Shown piece by piece: positions 1 through 7,311 of a DNA stretch of 64,000 bases. The notes under the pieces were generated by a model that saw nothing but the letters and a program-made list of their open reading frames with translations, did not search any database and was not told the origin of the DNA. The translations under genes and the position numbers were made by a program. The stretch is from an uncultured Lachnospiraceae bacterium (GTDB lineage: Bacteria; Bacillota_A; Clostridia; TANB77; CAG-508). How positions within the stretch are numbered: the stretch's first letter is position 1; the number at the start of each line of letters is the position of its first letter. The stretch is taken from contig CAMUZC010000001.1 in NCBI GenBank assembly GCA_947165105.1, positions 1-64,000 of the forward strand, in the 5' to 3' direction.

Positions 1-130
1 CTAAAACTTCATTTTGAAGTTTTCTTTCTTTTGCCATTGCAGACTTATAATGACGAATAGATGCACGATTCATAAAATCTCTAAAAATATCTCTTTTACT
101 TACATAATCCTGTCTACGTGTGCTTTTCAT
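1..130 (-). CDS. Basic small protein, C-terminus outside window
   Basis: Leftward reading frame starting at ATG 130 behind a GGAA-type ribosome site and running off the left edge after 43 codons. The visible part is strongly basic (Lys/Arg rich, starting MKSTRRQDYV) with no recognised domain. It has its own promoter at 162-190 and is the last visible gene of the tRNA-cluster strand. Function unknown. Confidence 0.6.
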   Translation of the reverse strand, partial: MKSTRRQDYVSKRDIFRDFMNRASIRHYKSAMAKERKLQNEVL

Positions 131-161
131 TTTTTTATTCCTTTCTTTATTTTCTATAAAT

Positions 162-190
162 ATTATAACAAAATTTTTATAAAAAATCAA
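162..190 (-). promoter_or_regulatory. Sigma-A-like promoter of the leftmost gene
   Basis: Read on the minus strand: TTGATT, 17 bp, TATAAT. The spacer holds an AAAATTTTTGT-type tract that recurs in the leftward promoters near 1.36, 1.83 and 3.63 kb. Confidence 0.6.
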
Positions 191-205
191 TAAGAACTTT
201 TAAGC

Positions 206-278
206 GGTGCTCGATGGGACTTGAACCCATATCCTCTTGAGTCACATTCAAGTGCTTTGCCAATTAAGCTACGAGTAC
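206..278 (-). tRNA. tRNA-His (GTG)
   Basis: Cloverleaf on the minus strand: acceptor GTACTCG/CGAGCAC (one mismatch), anticodon loop ATGTGAC, T-arm ATGGG-TTCAAGT-CCCAT. C at the discriminator position fits tRNA-His. Confidence 0.85.
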
Positions 279-280
279 AG

Positions 281-353
281 TCACCCGTGCGGGACTTGAA
301 CCCGGCATCTCTAGCTTGAAAGGCTAGTGTCACTACCTTTAGACCAACGGGCG
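281..353 (-). tRNA. tRNA-Glu (TTC)
   Basis: Minus-strand cloverleaf with acceptor CGCCCGT/ACGGGTG, anticodon loop CTTTCAA between CTAGC and GCTAG, and a canonical T-arm. First of two Glu tRNAs in the cluster. Confidence 0.85.
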
Positions 354-444
354 AAAAAACTAGGCTCCTATCTTTAACTTTAGCCAAATCCCAAATTTGA
401 GGTTATAAGAATATTTAAAGATTGCTGCGTGAGCCTAACGAAGT

Positions 445-517
445 GGACATAGGCGGGGCTTGAACCCGCGACATCCGGTTTGCAGGACCGGCGTTCTCCC
501 AACTGAACTACTAGCCC
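445..517 (-). tRNA. tRNA-Ala (TGC)
   Basis: Anticodon stem CCGGT/ACCGG with loop CCTGCAA and T-arm GCGGG-TTCAAGC-CCCGC. The acceptor stem has two mismatches, so the 3' end may be imperfect. Confidence 0.75.
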
Positions 518-632
518 ATGGCACACTTTTCTCTGCCTGTTTATTTTTACATCGTCTCTGCCTTCAGAAAAGTGCAAACCCTGTTTTGACGATGTACTCT
601 TATATTGGTGGGTACGGGTATAACCACCGAGT

Positions 633-703
633 TCTCGAGGTAGGTGCCGACCCTACAACCTCTAGTTTGTAAGACTAGCGTTCTCCCGCTGAACTACTCG
701 AGA
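633..703 (-). tRNA. tRNA-Val (TAC)
   Basis: Acceptor TCTCGAG/CTCGAGA is perfect; anticodon loop CTTACAA. The T-loop reads GTCGGCA instead of TTCRANN, an unusual departure. Confidence 0.75.
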
Positions 704-704
704 G

Positions 705-775
705 AGCCCCCAGACGGATTCGAACCGCCATGAACTGATTACAAGTCAGTCATACTACCGTTGTATTATAGAGGC
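705..775 (-). tRNA. tRNA-Thr (TGT), copy 1
   Basis: Acceptor GCCTCTA/TGGGGGC with G-U pairs, anticodon loop CTTGTAA in stem ACTGA/TCAGT, T-loop TTCGAAT. Confidence 0.85.
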
Positions 776-781
776 ATTAAG

Positions 782-853
782 CGGGAATGCAGGGACTTGA
801 ACCCCGATACTACGGTTAACAGCCGCATGTCCTAACCATTGGACGACGAACCC
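782..853 (-). tRNA. tRNA-Asn (GTT), imperfect acceptor stem
   Basis: Anticodon stem TGCGG/CCGTA with loop CTGTTAA, D-stem GTCC/GGAC and T-arm CGGGG-TTCAAGT-CCCTG are clear. The acceptor pairs only at four of seven positions, so it may be degenerate. Confidence 0.6.
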
Positions 854-1050
854 ATATAAATAATAACTTCCATCCATTTTATGAGAAACTGCTTCGGCAC
901 TCTATTTCTCGTAATTAGTAAGGTCATGACCTCCTTACGCAGCTGGGATTATAGTCTCACACTTTGTCTCCGACTTCCTTTTTCTTAGGTGGATTTCTTT
1001 AAAAACAGGGCACGTGATGTTTTTAATCAAACCAATTGTTATTATTTAAA

Positions 1051-1122
1051 CGACCTAGCGGAGAATTGAACCCCGATTTCCAGAGCGACAATCTGGTGTA
1101 ATGTCCGTTATACTACAAGGCC
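1051..1122 (-). tRNA. tRNA-Asp (GTC)
   Basis: Acceptor GGCCTTG/CTAGGTC (one mismatch), anticodon loop TTGTCGC in CCAGA/TCTGG, T-arm CGGGG-TTCAATT-CTCCG. Confidence 0.85.
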
Positions 1123-1355
1123 AAATAAGACCTGGGCTGGTCCGCTTACATCAGAGACGTCCCAGGTACTGATATATATTTAAAATAGAAAGTTTTAAAT
1201 CTCTTCTACGGATCCCTGTTTCTCTTATGTCCGAAATTCTTACCGGTCTTAGGTACTGTTGTATCAATCGACTTACATTGACCTGTTGCTTCAGGCGGAT
1301 TACTCGGAAGGAGGTTTGCAACCCTCTCAACCGTTTTCCTTAACTTTCTATAAAT
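1123..1355 (-). ncRNA. Structured leader of a tRNA transcript
   Basis: This 230-base stretch lies between the promoter at 1356-1384 and tRNA-Asp and has no open frame of note on the minus strand. It contains inverted repeats, for example ACCTGGG pairing with CCCAGGT around 1131-1165. I could not fold it into a tRNA. It may be a processing leader or an unrecognised small RNA. Confidence 0.35.
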
Positions 1356-1384
1356 ATTATAACAAAAATTTTTGTTTTTTGCAA
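1356..1384 (-). promoter_or_regulatory. Promoter of a tRNA transcript
   Basis: Minus strand: TTGCAA, 17 bp containing AAAATTTTTG, then TATAAT. Same layout as the promoters at 162-190 and 2299-2327. Confidence 0.6.
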
Positions 1385-1542
1385 ATTATTCTTTATTTCC
1401 GGTTTGGTAGGTTACTTTGCCTTCTTATTACTCGTTTGTCACTATTTGCCACATATCTTGCCACATATCTCACGCGTTGAGCCGGTGGTAGTTTACCTTC
1501 CTAATCCATGTTAACGAGGTTTTTAACGTCTTAACTGACAAT

Positions 1543-1613
1543 CACTCCTAAGAGATTCGAACTCTTATCTTAACACTGAGAATGTCATATCCTTGCCTTT
1601 AGACGAAGGAGCG
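1543..1613 (-). tRNA. tRNA-Glu (CTC)
   Basis: Acceptor CGCTCCT/AGGAGTG, anticodon stem TGACA/TGTTA with loop TTCTCAG, T-arm AAGAG-TTCGAAT-CTCTT. A second Glu isoacceptor, notable because UAG appears to be read as Glu here, but its anticodon cannot pair with UAG. Confidence 0.75.
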
Positions 1614-1620
1614 ATAGGGG

Positions 1621-1788
1621 TTATACCCCTTGTTCTGCTCGAACATAATTTTCTGTTACTTCATAAAATACTTTGCCATATCTTTCTTCCAAAAACCGCA
1701 CTGCGGAGAAACCTTTCACCGTTATTAAGTGCTTTTGGTTTCTATCATCTAAATACGTTACCACATAAATTACTTCTCTTTTATTCAT
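1621..1788 (-). CDS. Small conserved-looking phage protein (55 aa)
   Basis: ATG at 1788 sits 7 bases behind a clear GGAGG; an upstream in-frame ATG lacks this spacing. The product starts MNKREVIYVVTYLDD and is acidic/aromatic with no membrane segment. It has its own promoter at 1827-1855 and lies between two tRNA groups. No UAG. Function unknown. Confidence 0.6.
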   Translation of the reverse strand: MNKREVIYVVTYLDDRNQKHLITVKGFSAVRFLEERYGKVFYEVTENYVRAEQGV

Positions 1789-1826
1789 TTGAAAGTCCTC
1801 CACATGATACTGTTTTTTACATTATT

Positions 1827-1855
1827 ATTATAACAAAAATTTTTATTTTTTACAA
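1827..1855 (-). promoter_or_regulatory. Promoter of the 55-aa gene
   Basis: Minus strand TTGTAA, 17 bp, TATAAT, ending 39 bases before the start codon. Confidence 0.5.
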
Positions 1856-2000
1856 ATAAATAATTTATTGAGTGCATGGAAGAAAACGCTTCACGTTTTG
1901 GCTATAATTTTAGCTATTTGCTACCGCAAATCTCTCAATAAATAGTTTTAAGGTCAACTAACCGCACATCTTTTTATCGTCGCTTTTGCTAAGACGAAGA

Positions 2001-2072
2001 GCCCCCATTCGGGTATGATCCGAAATTTCCAGGTTACAAATCTGAAGTTCTCTCCGTTTGAACTATAAGGGC
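2001..2072 (-). tRNA. tRNA-Thr (TGT), copy 2
   Basis: Acceptor GCCCTTA/TGGGGGC; T-stem TTCGG/CCGAA with a non-standard loop ATCATAC; anticodon stem weak (one mismatch) around loop TTTGTAA. Possibly diverging from copy 1. Confidence 0.65.
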
Positions 2073-2077
2073 AAAAT

Positions 2078-2149
2078 AGACCGCCAGGGATTCGAACCCT
2101 GATTTGACGGGTTAAGAGCCCGCTGTAATAACCATTATACGAGTGGTCC
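2078..2149 (-). tRNA. tRNA-Lys (CTT)
   Basis: Acceptor GGACCAC/GCGGTCT (one mismatch), anticodon loop CTCTTAA, T-arm CAGGG-TTCGAAT-CCCTG. Confidence 0.8.
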
Positions 2150-2159
2150 AAGGCAAAGT

Positions 2160-2230
2160 ACGCCCGATGGGATTCGAACCCACGATATACAGGTTAAAAG
2201 CCTGCTGCCATACCACTTGGCTACGGACGC
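2160..2230 (-). tRNA. tRNA-Lys (TTT)
   Basis: Acceptor GCGTCCG/CGGGCGT, D-stem GCC/GGC, anticodon loop CTTTTAA, T-arm GTGGG-TTCGAAT-CCCAT. Confidence 0.85.
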
Positions 2231-2298
2231 TTATTAAATTTATAAATGCCCGTAGGCTTATGTTTTCGTTTCATTTCTTTTTACCACCTTATAAATAT

Positions 2299-2327
2299 AT
2301 TATATAATAATTTTTTATTTTTTGCAA
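2299..2327 (-). promoter_or_regulatory. Promoter of the Lys/Lys/Thr tRNA group
   Basis: Minus strand TTGCAA, 17 bp, TATAAT, about 70 bases before tRNA-Lys(TTT); TTGCAA shared with the promoter at 1356-1384. Confidence 0.55.
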
Positions 2328-2332
2328 ATAAA

Positions 2333-2403
2333 GCCGATAACGGGAATCGAACCCGTGTTTGAACCTTGGCAAGGTCCCGTATTCACCACTATACGACATC
2401 GAC
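2333..2403 (-). tRNA. tRNA-Gly (GCC)
   Basis: Acceptor GTCGATG/TATCGGC, anticodon loop TTGCCAA, T-loop TTCGATT. Confidence 0.85.
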
Positions 2404-2781
2404 AAAACTAGGATATTATGCACAACTTACCTAGACATATTTTTGCACCTTGCCAGGCCGCACTTATTTTAGCTACCGAGGCAACCGGCCGCGTGTTCAC
2501 CAAACCGCAGAGATAGTTAGCTCTTAAGGCGGCACTAACAACAACCTCCCGTCCTAATTTTACAACCAGTGGGTTGGCGGAGTTCTTTCTCAAGCATCAC
2601 TTTTGTGATAAAAAGTAAGAAAACTTCCTGGATTCTCCCAACCAGTTCGGGACTAGGTACTTTCGTGCCTAGTTACCGGAGTTTATTTTGAATAATATTC
2701 TAACTACTTAGATAATTACTTGTACCTCATTATCTTTTCATATAAAATACATTACAGGCTAACTCGACTTTATCCTTTAAA
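2404..2781 (-). other. Structured non-coding spacer in the tRNA cluster
   Basis: About 380 bases without a credible gene. On the minus strand it shows strong pairing, including a 9-bp stem closed by a GAAA tetraloop near 2655-2675 (arms ACTAGGCAC and GTACCTAGT) and GGTTGG/CCAACC arms about 80 bases apart. I could not match it to RNase P RNA, tmRNA or a group I core. It may be an unrecognised structured RNA made with the tRNAs. Confidence 0.4.
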
Positions 2782-2869
2782 GCCCTATGTGGGAATCGAA
2801 CCCACGTTTTATTAAATCTTCTACCACTATTGAATAGTAAAATTTTTAATATCCCGTTTTCTATAGGGC
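2782..2869 (-). tRNA. Possible tRNA (anticodon TCA?) overlapping an endonuclease gene
   Basis: The 3' half is tRNA-like: T-arm GTGGG-TTCGATT-CCCAC and acceptor arm ATAGGGC. A matching GCCCTAT lies 88 bases 5', but inside the C-terminal codons of the GIY-YIG gene. The only acceptable anticodon loop is ATTCAAT (TCA) in a stem with two G-U pairs, and no good D-arm is seen. Alternatives are a 3' tRNA remnant left by endonuclease insertion, or a chance acceptor match. Confidence 0.3.
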
Positions 2870-3387
2870 AAATTCTCTTGAATACACCATTTAGCGATAG
2901 CTTTATCACTTACGCCATATTTTTTACCTAATTCAACAAAAGTAAAATTTCTTATTTCATATTTTAAAGTTTCTCTATCAGGTCGCTAACTTTTTCTATT
3001 AGAAATAGAATAACATTTATGACACATTCCTGTTACACCATCTTTTGATATTTGAACTCCACAACAAGAACAAAATCTAGGTATTATTCTATTTTTCTGT
3101 CCACCTTTTAAAATATTATACCCATTTGGAGTTAAACTATTATAGAATTGAATATAATATTTCTATTTTTCATCTATCTAATCAACAGAACATTCTTCTA
3201 CTACTTCCCATTTAAAGTTCTATTTTCCATATTTCCTTATCGCGTTATGCAATATAGAATTATAAGAAACATCTTTCTAACATTGAGATTTCCAAAAATG
3301 CTAATGAATCCTCTTCTAAATATTAATACTTTGACCTATATATACTTTCTAATTTATAGTATTAACAATTTTATATATTCCTATCAT
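2812..3387 (-). CDS. GIY-YIG homing endonuclease, UAG-recoded (191 aa)
   Basis: A single frame from ATG 3387 to TAA 2812 reading ten UAG codons. Residues 1-95 are a GIY-YIG nuclease: IGIYKIVN at the start, then KVYIGQS, and a KYYI motif whose preceding catalytic Glu column is encoded by UAG. Next comes a two-CxxC zinc knuckle (FCSCCG, MCHKCY) and a C-terminal recognition helix (GVSDKAIAKWC, NLPYRKRDI) typical of phage homing enzymes. It sits between tRNA-Gly(TCC) and a tRNA-like 3' end that its last codons overlap. If UAG were Gln the nuclease would lack its metal-binding Glu. Confidence 0.85.
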
Positions 3388-3404
3388 TTTCAATTCCTCT
3401 TAAA

Positions 3405-3476
3405 GGGGCTAACGGGACTCGAACCCGCAAACTTCTGGATGGAAGCCAGATATGTAACCAATTACACTACAACCCC
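3405..3476 (-). tRNA. tRNA-Gly (TCC)
   Basis: Acceptor GGGGTTG/TAGCCCC, anticodon loop CTTCCAT in TCTGG/CCAGA, T-arm GCGGG-TTCGAGT-CCCGT. Confidence 0.85.
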
Positions 3477-3626
3477 AGGCTGATATATTAGCCGTTATAC
3501 GAATAGGACAAATGCGAAACACCTTGGCCTTCGGTGTTTCTATACTTTTTTCTTGTCCTGTAAAAACTTTTAACAGCAGGGAATACATTGTTTTAAGAAA
3601 TGGTATTCATCACTCTTTATGATATT
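3477..3626 (-). ncRNA. Hairpin-rich leader upstream of tRNA-Gly
   Basis: Between promoter 3627-3655 and tRNA-Gly(TCC). Contains GAAACACC/GGTGTTTC (8 bp) nested inside GGACAA/TTGTCC. No gene. Likely a processed tRNA-transcript leader or a small structured RNA. Confidence 0.35.
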
Positions 3627-3655
3627 ATTATATCAAAAATTTTTAAAAACGTCAA
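3627..3655 (-). promoter_or_regulatory. Promoter of the tRNA-Gly segment
   Basis: Minus strand TTGACG, 17 bp, TATAAT. The -35 overlaps the last codons of the upstream gene. Confidence 0.6.
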
Positions 3656-3972
3656 AAAACTTCTGTCCAACCATAATGTTTCAAAAGTTGACGAATATTA
3701 TTTGCTCCAACAGGATTCATTGAATGAATACGAAATTTACCAATATAACTTTGCTCAATTAACCATTTAGCAAAATCATAACCTGTCTTTTTTTCTCCAA
3801 GGTCATGGTCAAAATCAATAGTAAGAGTAATTGGCATATTTATTATTACTTCTACTTCATCTAAACTTCTAACTGCGGCGACCGCTTCATTGTAAGATTT
3901 AACCCAGAGTGCATCCGGAATAAGCGGCTGCCGCATGTCATCAATATAAATATAAATTTCTTTTTCTTTCAT
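3652..3972 (-). CDS. Cyclic-phosphate-processing receiver-domain protein (106 aa)
   Basis: Small single-domain protein matching the receiver-like family associated with RNA-repair and cyclic-phosphate processing. Motifs are IYIDDMR near the N-terminus, TIDFDHDLG with the acidic cluster at about residue 53, GYDFAKWL, and a C-terminal IHSMNPVG. Length is usual for the family. The family's link with RNA repair is established; a role in protecting or mending the neighbouring tRNAs is my inference. No UAG. Confidence 0.8.
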   Translation of the reverse strand: MKEKEIYIYIDDMRQPLIPDALWVKSYNEAVAAVRSLDEVEVIINMPITLTIDFDHDLGEKKTGYDFAKWLIEQSYIGKFRIHSMNPVGANNIRQLLKHYGWTEVF

Positions 3973-4020
3973 GGTATTATTATATCAAAATTTTTATAAA
4001 AAAACAAAAAGGTTTTGTCC

Positions 4021-4311
4021 TTACTTTATTTTATTATGAGTTACCCAATAACGATAATAAGATTTAAGATTAGGAAAATGATGTTTCAAATAGTAATTTT
4101 TATTTTCTTCCCAATCCTTTTTAGCTTCTTCCCATGTCCAATACCATTTATAATCACAAATGTCCCAAGATTCAGAAACTTTTTTATAAGCAGAACCGTT
4201 AGGAAGATCTTCATGTCTTCTAACTTTTTTATTAGCAAATTTCTTCTTTTCTTTTGTTGTTTTTACATGATGGTCAGTAACCCAAGGATGTTTTTTATAT
4301 GAACGCGACAT
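4021..4311 (-). CDS. Small basic phage protein of the MSRSxKKxP type (96 aa)
   Basis: Begins MSRSYKKHPW and contains KKVRRHEDLPNG and ESWDICDY, a pattern I recognise from small phage and bacterial hypothetical proteins; no function is known to me. Rich in Lys, Trp and Tyr, so nucleic-acid binding is possible. Its ATG follows an AAAGGAG site. No UAG. Confidence 0.75.
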   Translation of the reverse strand: MSRSYKKHPWVTDHHVKTTKEKKKFANKKVRRHEDLPNGSAYKKVSESWDICDYKWYWTWEEAKKDWEENKNYYLKHHFPNLKSYYRYWVTHNKIK

Positions 4312-4340
4312 AATAATTTCTCCTTTAATTAAAAGATAAA

Positions 4341-4413
4341 TACACCCCCGAGGAGTCGAACCCCGTGTAACTGTGTATAAGACAGGCCCTCAAGACCGTC
4401 GAGGACGAGGTGC
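4341..4413 (-). tRNA. tRNA-Ile (TAT)
   Basis: Acceptor GCACCTC/GGGGTGT, anticodon loop CTTATAC in CCTGT/ACAGT, T-arm CGGGG-TTCGACT-CCTCG. Reads AUA, useful for an AT-rich phage. Confidence 0.8.
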
Positions 4414-4519
4414 TTAAAAATATTAATACCGCCGGAAGACTATCGTCAATTAACCTTTTTGTTTATTTGTTCACATTAAGTAAAGCGATATAAAGTTCCT
4501 AAAAATTAGGAGTTTTTTA

Positions 4520-4705
4520 TTATTTTTTATCCTAAAAAACAGGGTTTATATAATAATTATTTAAATATCCACTATAAAGAATTTTTCCACAATACTTACA
4601 TTTCCAAACACTTCTAGCGTTTGCATAGTTTATTTCATCTCCATAAATATTACGAACAAATTCTATATTATTATGTTTACAAAAAAATTGTTTAATTATC
4701 TTCAT
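4520..4705 (-). CDS. Small zinc-binding prophage-type protein (61 aa)
   Basis: ATG 4705 to TAA 4520 with one UAG five codons before the end. A FFCKH and a WKCKYCGK motif form a likely zinc site, resembling the DUF1660 type of prophage protein. Start overlaps the end of the upstream gene by 14 bases, so it is translationally coupled. Confidence 0.6.
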
Positions 4706-4868
4706 CTTTTAATTCTTTTAATTCTGCCATTAAACAGTGACAATAAGTATTACTTTTCTTATCACATCTTTCTGGGCAATCTTTAATATTACAATAAAGG
4801 CAACATCTTGAGTATCCTTTATTTTCATTACAATCATTCAATGCACAATAAATATATTCGTCCTTCAT
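4692..4868 (-). CDS. Cys-rich small protein (58 aa)
   Basis: Nine cysteines in 58 residues (C-x4-C, RCCLYCNIKDCPERC, YCHC), ending in an acidic Lys/Glu tail. Likely metal binding. Overlaps both neighbours (ATGA with 4865-5152). No UAG. Confidence 0.65.
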   Translation of the reverse strand: MKDEYIYCALNDCNENKGYSRCCLYCNIKDCPERCDKKSNTYCHCLMAELKELKDEDN

Positions 4869-5152
4869 ATCATAAACTTTCGCTTTACTGCTTCTTGGTT
4901 TATAAATCTAGTAAATTTCATACAATTAGAATAATCCTTCCAATGAAAGATTAATAAATTTGTATCCCGAAAGTAACGAATTTTATCAGCATGAAATGTA
5001 TCTTTCAATAGAAGAACATAATCTGCGGGCGTTATACCTAACATTCTGGCTGGATACCACCATGTATTTGAACCATGTGCTAAATCTGAAGTGTCTCCAG
5101 TCTCCCATCCATATGGAGTTTGCCATTCTTTATATTTTAATAAATGACTCAT
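4865..5152 (-). CDS. Unknown phage protein (95 aa)
   Basis: Trp/His-rich globular-looking protein starting MSHLLKYKEWQTPYGW. Four-base overlaps with genes on both sides place it inside a coupled operon running 6.5 to 4.5 kb. No recognised domain; no UAG. Confidence 0.65.
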   Translation of the reverse strand: MSHLLKYKEWQTPYGWETGDTSDLAHGSNTWWYPARMLGITPADYVLLLKDTFHADKIRYFRDTNLLIFHWKDYSNCMKFTRFINQEAVKRKFMI

Positions 5153-5439
5153 AAATTCAATGAAGCTAGTAGAGTAGCGACATTCTCCTTTTCTTCCTCT
5201 GTCATTTCGACAGGCTTTTCAACAACAGGTTCTGATGTGGTAGGAAATGCGCTTTGTACAGCTCCACTCCCTAGAATATTCTTTGCTGCAGTTAGAGTTA
5301 CCTTAATTTCAATCGGGTTCCCGCCTTCATTCATCGGAATCCGCAGGATTTTATTCTCATCTTCCCAAAATGAATTTGGATAAATTTCCTTTAACTTATT
5401 AAAAATTATATACTTTGACTCTATACCTTTTGCGCCCAT
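5149..5439 (-). CDS. Unknown phage protein (96 aa)
   Basis: Start chosen at ATG 5439, preceded by GGAGGG; an in-frame TTG six codons upstream overlaps that site. N-terminal half looks like a small alpha/beta domain (KYIIFNKLKEIYP, ILRIPMNEGG, IEIKVTLTAAK); the C-terminus is acidic. Unknown function. No UAG. Confidence 0.6.
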   Translation of the reverse strand: MGAKGIESKYIIFNKLKEIYPNSFWEDENKILRIPMNEGGNPIEIKVTLTAAKNILGSGAVQSAFPTTSEPVVEKPVEMTEEEKENVATLLASLNL

Positions 5440-5636
5440 GTTATATAATCCCTCCAATTATCTGCAAAATAACTTGAATTATAAGTTGTATATGTTTTGC
5501 CTGTTTCTGTTGAGTAGGTTGAATAGGAATGTCGATTAATATTTCTTTTTCCGTCCTACTTCATCTTACGTTTTGCAATATATCGTGCTTGTCTACGTGT
5601 TACAATATATTCTGTTGGTACTCTTGGGTCTTTCAT
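5406..5636 (-). CDS. Small basic protein, UAG-recoded (76 aa)
   Basis: ATG 5636 to TAA 5406 with two UAG codons. N-terminal half is very basic (TRRQARYIAKRKMK); the C-terminal half is aromatic (YFADNWRDYITWAQ). Overlaps the upstream gene by ATGA and the downstream one by 34 bases. With UAG as stop it would be cut to about 26 codons and the coupled layout lost. Confidence 0.65.
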
Positions 5637-6496
5637 TTTTCATCCTCTTTATTATACTATAAATTTTTATTTTTGTAAATTATACCGATTTGATTTTGTT
5701 TTAAAGTATCTGCCAATGAAGAAACTTGTATACAAAAAGAACAAGTAGAAACGTTACAACGTTTGTTACAATTCAATCGTTTCTATCCAAAATAAGGTAT
5801 TAAATAATATGAGTCTGTATTTTCTTTAAAACCTTTAATAATTTCATTTAAAGGTCCTGCCCATCTTTTCCCATTATTATATAAATCATATAACGCATTT
5901 AAAGAATCTTTATCATGTTCTGCATTAAAAAATTCTATCACATCTATATATTTATTATATAAAAATGTATCTTCAGGTCTAATGAAAAATGTCCTTAAAG
6001 AATTGGTTTCTGGCCAAGAGAACTGACAAATATTACAAAATGTTCTTAATTTTTTATTTTTTTCTTGAGCTTTTTGTTTTATTATGTCCATAGAAAAACA
6101 AAGATCTTCAGTAACATATATATCTGTTACTGAGGTTTCTAATAATCCATTAAATATATCCCATCTATTAGCAAGAGTGAAATAGTAATGCGGAAGCTGC
6201 TTCTCTGCCAGAAGAGTCTAGATTTCTTTAGCATAAAAAGGCTCTCTTATATCTGGTAATCGCATAACTAAATCACATGTAGGATATTTCTACCTAAATG
6301 CCAGGATTAAATCGGGGTCCCGCTCCTAGTCAAAATCTCCCCAGCTATCAAAAATCAAATTGATACGTTTCTATTTATATTTTATAATAAAATTTTCTAA
6401 CTATTTTACTTTTGGACTATAATTAATATTGATTTCCACATTTGACTAATCAAAATAATTAAATTTTCTCGTATATGGAATTGAAAAATTCATCAT
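5633..6496 (-). CDS. Conserved phage protein with C-terminal Cys motif, UAG-recoded (287 aa)
   Basis: ATG 6496 follows GAGGTGAT; frame stays open to TGA 5633 through eight UAG codons. Contains RTFCNICQFSW, FFIRPED, WAGPLNEIIKGF and a C-terminal RLNCNKRCNVSTCSFC cluster. I recognise the overall pattern from uncharacterised Bacillota phage proteins with an FAEKR-C-GKRC tail, where the FGxKR position here is UAG. Possibly a U32-peptidase-like or radical-SAM-adjacent fold, but I cannot assign a reaction. Confidence 0.7.
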
Positions 6497-6545
6497 TATC
6501 ACCTCTTTATTTTATTATAATAATTATAACAAAAATTTTTCAAGA

Positions 6546-7241
6546 TTACAAGTCCAAATCTGATAAGTCAATCCACTACTCCATATATGAACTGTAATCA
6601 ATTAAAACAGGTTTTCCCTCTTTTGTATAACCGATATTATCGTGGCTTAAATCATCATCCCAATCTTCATTCTCAAGAAACTGAAGAAACTGTTTAAGTT
6701 TATAAGCCCCATAACAATCAATAAAAGTATTTAACCATTTAGTATTATCAATAGGAAGAGAACCCTTGTACCACTTACTAAATACTCTATAATTTCTTTT
6801 AGAAGTTGTTTTATGACGATTATGAGTAGTACATTTTGGTTGAACATAGATACGAATACCATTCTTAGTATTGTAAACTATTTCAGTTTTAGCTAAATAA
6901 TTAGCAAAACCGCACTCTTTGGCTACATCATATCTTTCCTCTTCTGCTTCACAATAGTCCCAAGTAGAAGTGGCGGGCGCCCCATAAAAGAACTCACAAG
7001 TTCTAGTTTCATAATCTTTGATGCTATTAAAAGGAATTTTAAAGACAATTTCCTCATCATCCATGATAATGACCATTTTAGTTGCACCATATTCACAATG
7101 CCATCTTTCATTTTGGCACTCTTCTGAAACATCATAAAGATAATCTATAAAATCACTTACATTCCAATCATTAAAAAATTCCTCGAAAGGATAATTTTCA
7201 ATATATTTAACAAGTTTGGCGAATGATAAAGTATTTCTCAT
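6546..7241 (-). CDS. Protein-kinase-fold phage protein (231 aa)
   Basis: ATG 7241 to TAA 6546, with one UAG eleven codons before the end. Signs of a kinase-like fold: a lysine after a beta-strand (EIVFKIPF, about residue 68), then HDNIGYT (about 202) and PVLIDYS (about 214), echoing the catalytic-loop and metal-binding motifs of the kinase/phosphotransferase superfamily. The canonical HRD and DFG are not present, so activity is uncertain. Preceded by its own promoter near 7270. Confidence 0.55.
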
Positions 7242-7311
7242 TACTTCTTCTCCTTTTTTATCGTATACATATATTATACAATAAATTTTTTAAAAAATCA
7301 AAAAAGAGAGG

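Noticed and set aside
1261..1340. tRNA-Cys near 1310
   Set aside because: A GCA-containing loop exists but the stems do not pair and no T-arm is present.
2782..2869. UGA suppressor tRNA implying UGA recoding
   Set aside because: Genes such as tail tube, 41797-43101 and terL end cleanly at UGA followed by terminators or new starts; no gene reads through UGA.
4015..4302. 95-codon plus-strand open frame
   Set aside because: Antisense of the MSRSYKK gene; hydrophobic Phe-rich shadow.
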